Shown in pieces: positions 5,605 through 8,454 of a DNA stretch of 8,454 nt. How positions within the stretch are numbered: the stretch's first letter is position 1; every line of letters begins with the position of its first letter. Below the pieces are notes generated by a model. That model was given only the letters and a program-made list of their open reading frames with translations. It was not told the DNA's origin and ran no database searches. Position numbers and translations under genes: made by a program. The DNA is from Armatimonadota bacterium (GTDB lineage: Bacteria; Armatimonadota; UBA10988; DTZQ01), in the NCBI GenBank assembly GCA_012961305.1, contig DTZQ01000650.1:1-8454 (forward strand), given 5' to 3'.

Positions 5605-6351
5605 ATGGGTGACCTCTCGGAGCGCGAACGGGCGAAGTACAGGCGTCAAATCATGATTCCCGGCTTTGGGGAGGAGGCGCAGCGCAGACTCAAGGGTGCT
5701 TCTGCTTTAGTCACACGAGCAGGGGGCTTAGGCGGTCCAGTGGCTCTCTATCTGGCGGCGGCCGGCATTGGAAAACTTGTAGTGGCTCATGGCGGAACTT
5801 TAACCCCCTCTAACTTGAACCGACAAATCCTAATGACCCACGACTGGGTGGGCAAGCCCCGGGCGGACAAAATTCGGGAAAGTATCCTTCGGCTGAATCC
5901 CGAGGTGGATTTGACGGTCATCGCCGAAGACGCCCATGCAGACAACGCTGCGGCTTGGGTAGCCCAGGTAGACCTTGTTTGTGACTGCCCTCCCACTTTT
6001 GAAGAGCGGTTTGTCTTGAATGAAGCGGTAGTGGCTCAACGGAAACCTATGGTGGAGGCGGCCATGAACAGTATGGAGGCCTATCTAACGGTTATCGTTC
6101 CGGGGGAAACGCCCTGCTTGAAGTGCCTCTATCCTGAGGCTCCTCCCTGGTGGTCGGGGAGGGGTTTTCCGGTGTTAGGCGCGGTCTCTGGGGCGTTGGG
6201 CTGTCTGGCGGCGATTGAGGCCATTAAAGTGCTCACCGGGTTCGGTCAGCCGCTGAAGGGCCAGATGCTGGTGTTCGACACCGAAACCCAGGATTACCGA
6301 AAGTTTGCGGTACAGCGGCGGGCTGACTGTCCGGTGTGTGGAGGCTTATGA
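5605..6351 (+). CDS. ThiF/MoeB/HesA-family E1-like adenylyltransferase, divergent active site
   Basis: This 248-residue single-domain E1-like protein belongs to a family that adenylates the C-terminus of ubiquitin-like sulfur carriers (MoaD, ThiS). Family signatures: N-terminal RYRRQI-like segment (KYRRQIMIPGFG), nucleotide loop AGGLGGP (39-45), SNLNRQ with arginine finger Arg73, Asp127 at the Mg site (VCDCPPTFEERF), and a structural zinc tetrad Cys171/Cys174 (CLKC) and Cys242/Cys245 (CPVC). Departures from MoeB/ThiF: Arg38 replaces the first Gly of GxGGLG; His-Gly-Gly (62-64) replaces the usual Asp-containing segment before SNLNRQ; Arg86 replaces the usual catalytic Lys (GKPRADK instead of GxPK); PPT replaces TDN after Asp127; and no Cys occupies the usual loop before the VLG segment (WWSGRGFPVLG). 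There is no rhodanese domain. It starts an operon with a cysteine desulfurase, so a role in sulfur transfer for Mo/W cofactor or a related sulfur carrier is inferred, not shown. Confidence 0.9.
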   Translation: MGDLSERERAKYRRQIMIPGFGEEAQRRLKGASALVTRAGGLGGPVALYLAAAGIGKLVVAHGGTLTPSNLNRQILMTHDWVGKPRADKIRESILRLNPEVDLTVIAEDAHADNAAAWVAQVDLVCDCPPTFEERFVLNEAVVAQRKPMVEAAMNSMEAYLTVIVPGETPCLKCLYPEAPPWWSGRGFPVLGAVSGALGCLAAIEAIKVLTGFGQPLKGQMLVFDTETQDYRKFAVQRRADCPVCGGL

Positions 6352-6368
6352 GTGGCTTGGAGAGGACC

Positions 6369-7601
6369 ATGAAGTTGGCACCGCGGGGAATATACCTTGA
6401 CCATGGAGCGACTACGCCGGTGGACCCGGAAGTGTTGGAAGCCATGCTTCCCTTCCTGCAGGAAGAGTTTGGCAATCCTTCCAGCCTCCACGTCCCCGGC
6501 CGCCGGGCCCGCGCCGCGGTGGAAAAGGCCCGGGCCCGAGTAGCCCGGCTCATTGGTGCCTCGCCCGAGGAAATTGTCTTCACCAGCGGAGGAACGGAGA
6601 GCGACAACTTGGCCCTTTTCGGGACGGCCTTCGACCGGCGCTTCCCCACTTCGGTAGGGGAAAGTCGGGGGCACATCATTACTTCCCAGATAGAGCACCC
6701 GGCCGTGCTCCAGTCCTGTCGTCATCTGGAGGAGTTGGGTTATCGGGTTACCTACTTGCCCGTAGACCGTACCGGACGGATTGCGCCGGAGGCGGTAGCA
6801 GAGGCCATCGCCGAGGACACGCTGCTCATCTCCATCATGTTCGCCAACAACGAGTTGGGCACTTTGCAACCCATCCGCGAAATTGGGGAAACAGCGCGTG
6901 CCCAGGGGATACCCTTCCACGTAGATGCAGTGCAAGCCCTGGGCAAGGTTCCTTTGAACCTGAAAGAGTTGCCGGTGGACATGCTCTCCCTTTCGGCACA
7001 CAAGATTTACGGGCCTAAGGGCATTGGGGCTCTCTACGTGCGCTCGGGTTTGGAGGTTTCTCCCGTGGGGCGGGGTGGGCATCAGGAGCGAGGTTTGCGG
7101 CCGGGCACGGAGAACGTGCCGGGGATAGTCGGCTTTGGGAAAGCCTGTGAACTGGCCGCGCGGGATTGGGAGCGCAACCAAAAACACTTGTGGGCCCTGC
7201 GAGAACGTCTACTACGGGTGCGGGAGGAACTCCCTGCGGTGCGGCTGAACGGCCATCCGACCCAGACCGTTCCCTCCACGGTCAACCTCTGCTTCATGTA
7301 CGTGGATGGTCTGACGCTGCAACTGAACCTCAGTGAGCGCGGAATTTACATTGCTACCGGTTCGGCCTGTACCTCTGGCTCTCTGGAGCCCTCCCACGTG
7401 TTAAAGGCCCTCGGCCTCAGCGACCAGGCTGCTTTTTCGTCCGTGCGCTTTACTTTAGGCAAGGACAACACGGTGGAAGAAATGGACTACGTGGTGGAGC
7501 AGGTTAAAGAGGTAGTGGAGATGCTGCGCCTGGTCACTGCGCCGGAAGACATCGGCAAGTGCGACGAAAACTGTCCGTGTCTGTGGGAAGGGGTGGGGTG
7601 A
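6369..7601 (+). CDS. Cysteine desulfurase, NifS/IscS type
   Basis: This PLP-dependent class V aminotransferase-fold enzyme converts L-cysteine to alanine and an enzyme persulfide, for Fe-S clusters, thiocarboxylates or sulfurated cofactors. From ATG 6369 it is 410 residues and begins in the usual way (IYLDHGATTPVDPEVLEAML). Key residues: GGTES (cofactor phosphate loop), His110 (stacks on PLP), Asp186 and Gln189 (in HVDAVQ), Lys212 in SAHKIYGPKG (Schiff base, codon 7002-7004), RPGTEN, and catalytic Cys334 in ATGSACTSG (codon 7368-7370), which sits in the long loop of group I enzymes. The C-terminus ends in an unusual Cys cluster, Cys398, Cys402 and Cys404 (KCDENCPCLW). The start at 6369 has GGAGAGG (6359-6365) before it; an ATG at 6348, overlapping the upstream stop as ATGA, would add 7 residues but is badly spaced from GGAGG. 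Context points to supply of the thiF-like partner rather than an isc operon. Confidence 0.94.
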   Translation: MKLAPRGIYLDHGATTPVDPEVLEAMLPFLQEEFGNPSSLHVPGRRARAAVEKARARVARLIGASPEEIVFTSGGTESDNLALFGTAFDRRFPTSVGESRGHIITSQIEHPAVLQSCRHLEELGYRVTYLPVDRTGRIAPEAVAEAIAEDTLLISIMFANNELGTLQPIREIGETARAQGIPFHVDAVQALGKVPLNLKELPVDMLSLSAHKIYGPKGIGALYVRSGLEVSPVGRGGHQERGLRPGTENVPGIVGFGKACELAARDWERNQKHLWALRERLLRVREELPAVRLNGHPTQTVPSTVNLCFMYVDGLTLQLNLSERGIYIATGSACTSGSLEPSHVLKALGLSDQAAFSSVRFTLGKDNTVEEMDYVVEQVKEVVEMLRLVTAPEDIGKCDENCPCLWEGVG

Positions 7602-7608
7602 GGAACCC

Positions 7609-8448
7609 ATGAGCGAGGGAGTAGCCTTAACAGCGATTTTTCGCCGGGATAGGCTTAGCGGACGCGACACCGGATTTTGGTTGGTCATGGGCGGGGTGCT
7701 GTTGGTCTATTTGGGCTTTGTGTTAGCCATCGCCCTGGCTACTCTGGCCCACATTGACCGTCGCACGTTGGGAAGGGTTATCTGCTGTCCTGAGGTGCAG
7801 TTCGCCATTAGACTGTCGCTCTTCACGGCCACCATTACGACCCTGCTGGCGATTCTCATGGCCATTCCTTCGGCCTATGCTCTGTCCAAATACCGAGGAA
7901 GGGGGCAAACGGTGATTGATACCCTGTTGGACTTGCCCCTGGTGCTGCCGCCCATTGGGTTGGGTTTTCTGCTGCTGGTCTTCTTCCGCACGGCTGCGGG
8001 GCAGGCGGTTGAAACCCACCTTATGCGGTTTGTGTTCGAGGTGCCGGGCATCATTTTGGCCCAGTTCGCGGTGGCCTCCGGTTTCGCCCTGCGAGTGCTG
8101 AAATCCACCTTTGACGGTCTGAGCCCGCGCTACGAAGAAGTGGCGCGGACGCTGGGATTTTCCAAGTGGCAGGCCTTTTCCCATATAGTGTTACCCCTGG
8201 CAAAAAACGGGATTATGGCAGGCACGGTGCTCACTTGGGCCCGTTGTATGGGAGAGTTCGGGGCTACCGTTATTGTGGCCGGGGCTTTCGCCCTGAAAAC
8301 CGAAGTGCTTTCCATCGCCATTTTCCTCAAGTGGCAAACGGCGGAAATTGAACAAGGCCTGACCGTGACCCTGGTGCTTATTGCCATTTCACTCTTCGCT
8401 TTGCTTCTCTTTAAGAAAATTGGTAACTACTCAGCCGGTTCAACCTGA
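7609..8448 (+). CDS. ABC transporter permease, molybdate/tungstate type (ModB/WtpB-like)
   Basis: This 279-residue inner-membrane subunit should form, as a homodimer with an ATPase and a binding protein outside this window, an oxyanion importer. About six hydrophobic segments are visible (roughly residues 23-46, 66-90, 107-127, 144-163, 199-224, 250-269). The cytoplasmic EAA loop EEVARTLGFSKWQAFSHIVL (176-195) contacts the ATPase. The segments DLPLVLPPIGLGFLLLVFF and GEFGATVIVAG (215-225) are typical of ModB/WtpB permeases and differ from sulfate or TupB permeases in my recollection. The N-terminus carries about 22 polar residues before TM1. It starts 7 nt after the desulfurase stop, with GAGG at 7600-7603 as the likely ribosome binding site. 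Specificity for molybdate over tungstate cannot be read from the permease. Only 6 bases follow the stop, so any downstream ATPase lies beyond the window. Confidence 0.9.
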   Translation: MSEGVALTAIFRRDRLSGRDTGFWLVMGGVLLVYLGFVLAIALATLAHIDRRTLGRVICCPEVQFAIRLSLFTATITTLLAILMAIPSAYALSKYRGRGQTVIDTLLDLPLVLPPIGLGFLLLVFFRTAAGQAVETHLMRFVFEVPGIILAQFAVASGFALRVLKSTFDGLSPRYEEVARTLGFSKWQAFSHIVLPLAKNGIMAGTVLTWARCMGEFGATVIVAGAFALKTEVLSIAIFLKWQTAEIEQGLTVTLVLIAISLFALLLFKKIGNYSAGST

Positions 8449-8454
8449 TTGACC

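Noticed and set aside
6336..6368. Longer cysteine desulfurase start at GTG 6336
   Set aside because: It would overlap the upstream gene by 16 nt without a suitable ribosome binding site. Desulfurases normally begin a few residues before YLDHAATT, which the ATG at 6369 gives.
6294..7187. 297-residue open frame on the minus strand
   Set aside because: It lies wholly against the cysteine desulfurase and the end of the thiF-like gene, whose products are clearly recognisable. The antisense translation shows no family motif and reflects high-GC codon bias.

Overview
This is about 8.4 kb of a moderately GC-rich bacterial chromosome. All credible genes are on the + strand and are tightly packed: overlaps of 4 nt, gaps of 2 to 65 nt, and one real gap of roughly 430 nt. 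No rRNA, tRNA, CRISPR array or transposase was seen. Gene content and the short intergenic heptamer repeats of the GGTCTCC type remind me of (thermophilic) Chloroflexota such as Anaerolineae-type genomes. That is an impression from memory, not a demonstrated placement.

Layout. (1) Positions 1-1984 hold a two-component system: the C-terminal three quarters of an OmpR/PhoB-type response regulator, cut by the window edge, and a complete membrane histidine kinase 2 nt behind it. (2) Positions 2050-3915 hold a 621-residue protein with an N-terminal SEC-C zinc motif, a long helical middle that I do not recognise, and a C-terminal plasmid pRiA4b ORF-3-like domain. (3) Positions 3912-5177 hold a cytosolic-looking sulfatase of the heparan N-sulfatase-like type, coupled by an ATGA overlap. 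(4) Positions 5176-5604 hold no intact gene. In order they contain a strong stem-loop at the sulfatase stop codon, a cluster of GGTCTCC heptamers, a GC-rich remnant that looks like a piece of a heparinase II/III-type polysaccharide lyase, a short stray coding tail, and then a sharply AT-rich leader. (5) Positions 5605-8448 hold an operon: a divergent ThiF/MoeB/HesA-type adenylyltransferase, a NifS/IscS-type cysteine desulfurase, and a molybdate/tungstate-type ABC permease. It continues past the window edge.

How they may work together. The last three genes fit uptake of molybdate or tungstate combined with sulfur activation and delivery for a pterin cofactor. The desulfurase would provide persulfide sulfur, the E1-like enzyme would activate a MoaD/ThiS-like carrier or another acceptor, and the permease would import the metal oxyanion. 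The E1-like protein departs from the family at several active-site positions, so its chemistry is the main open question. The sulfatase and the decayed lyase-like remnant share a higher GC content than their flanks and may be what is left of a sulfated-polysaccharide degradation cassette inserted between unrelated operons.
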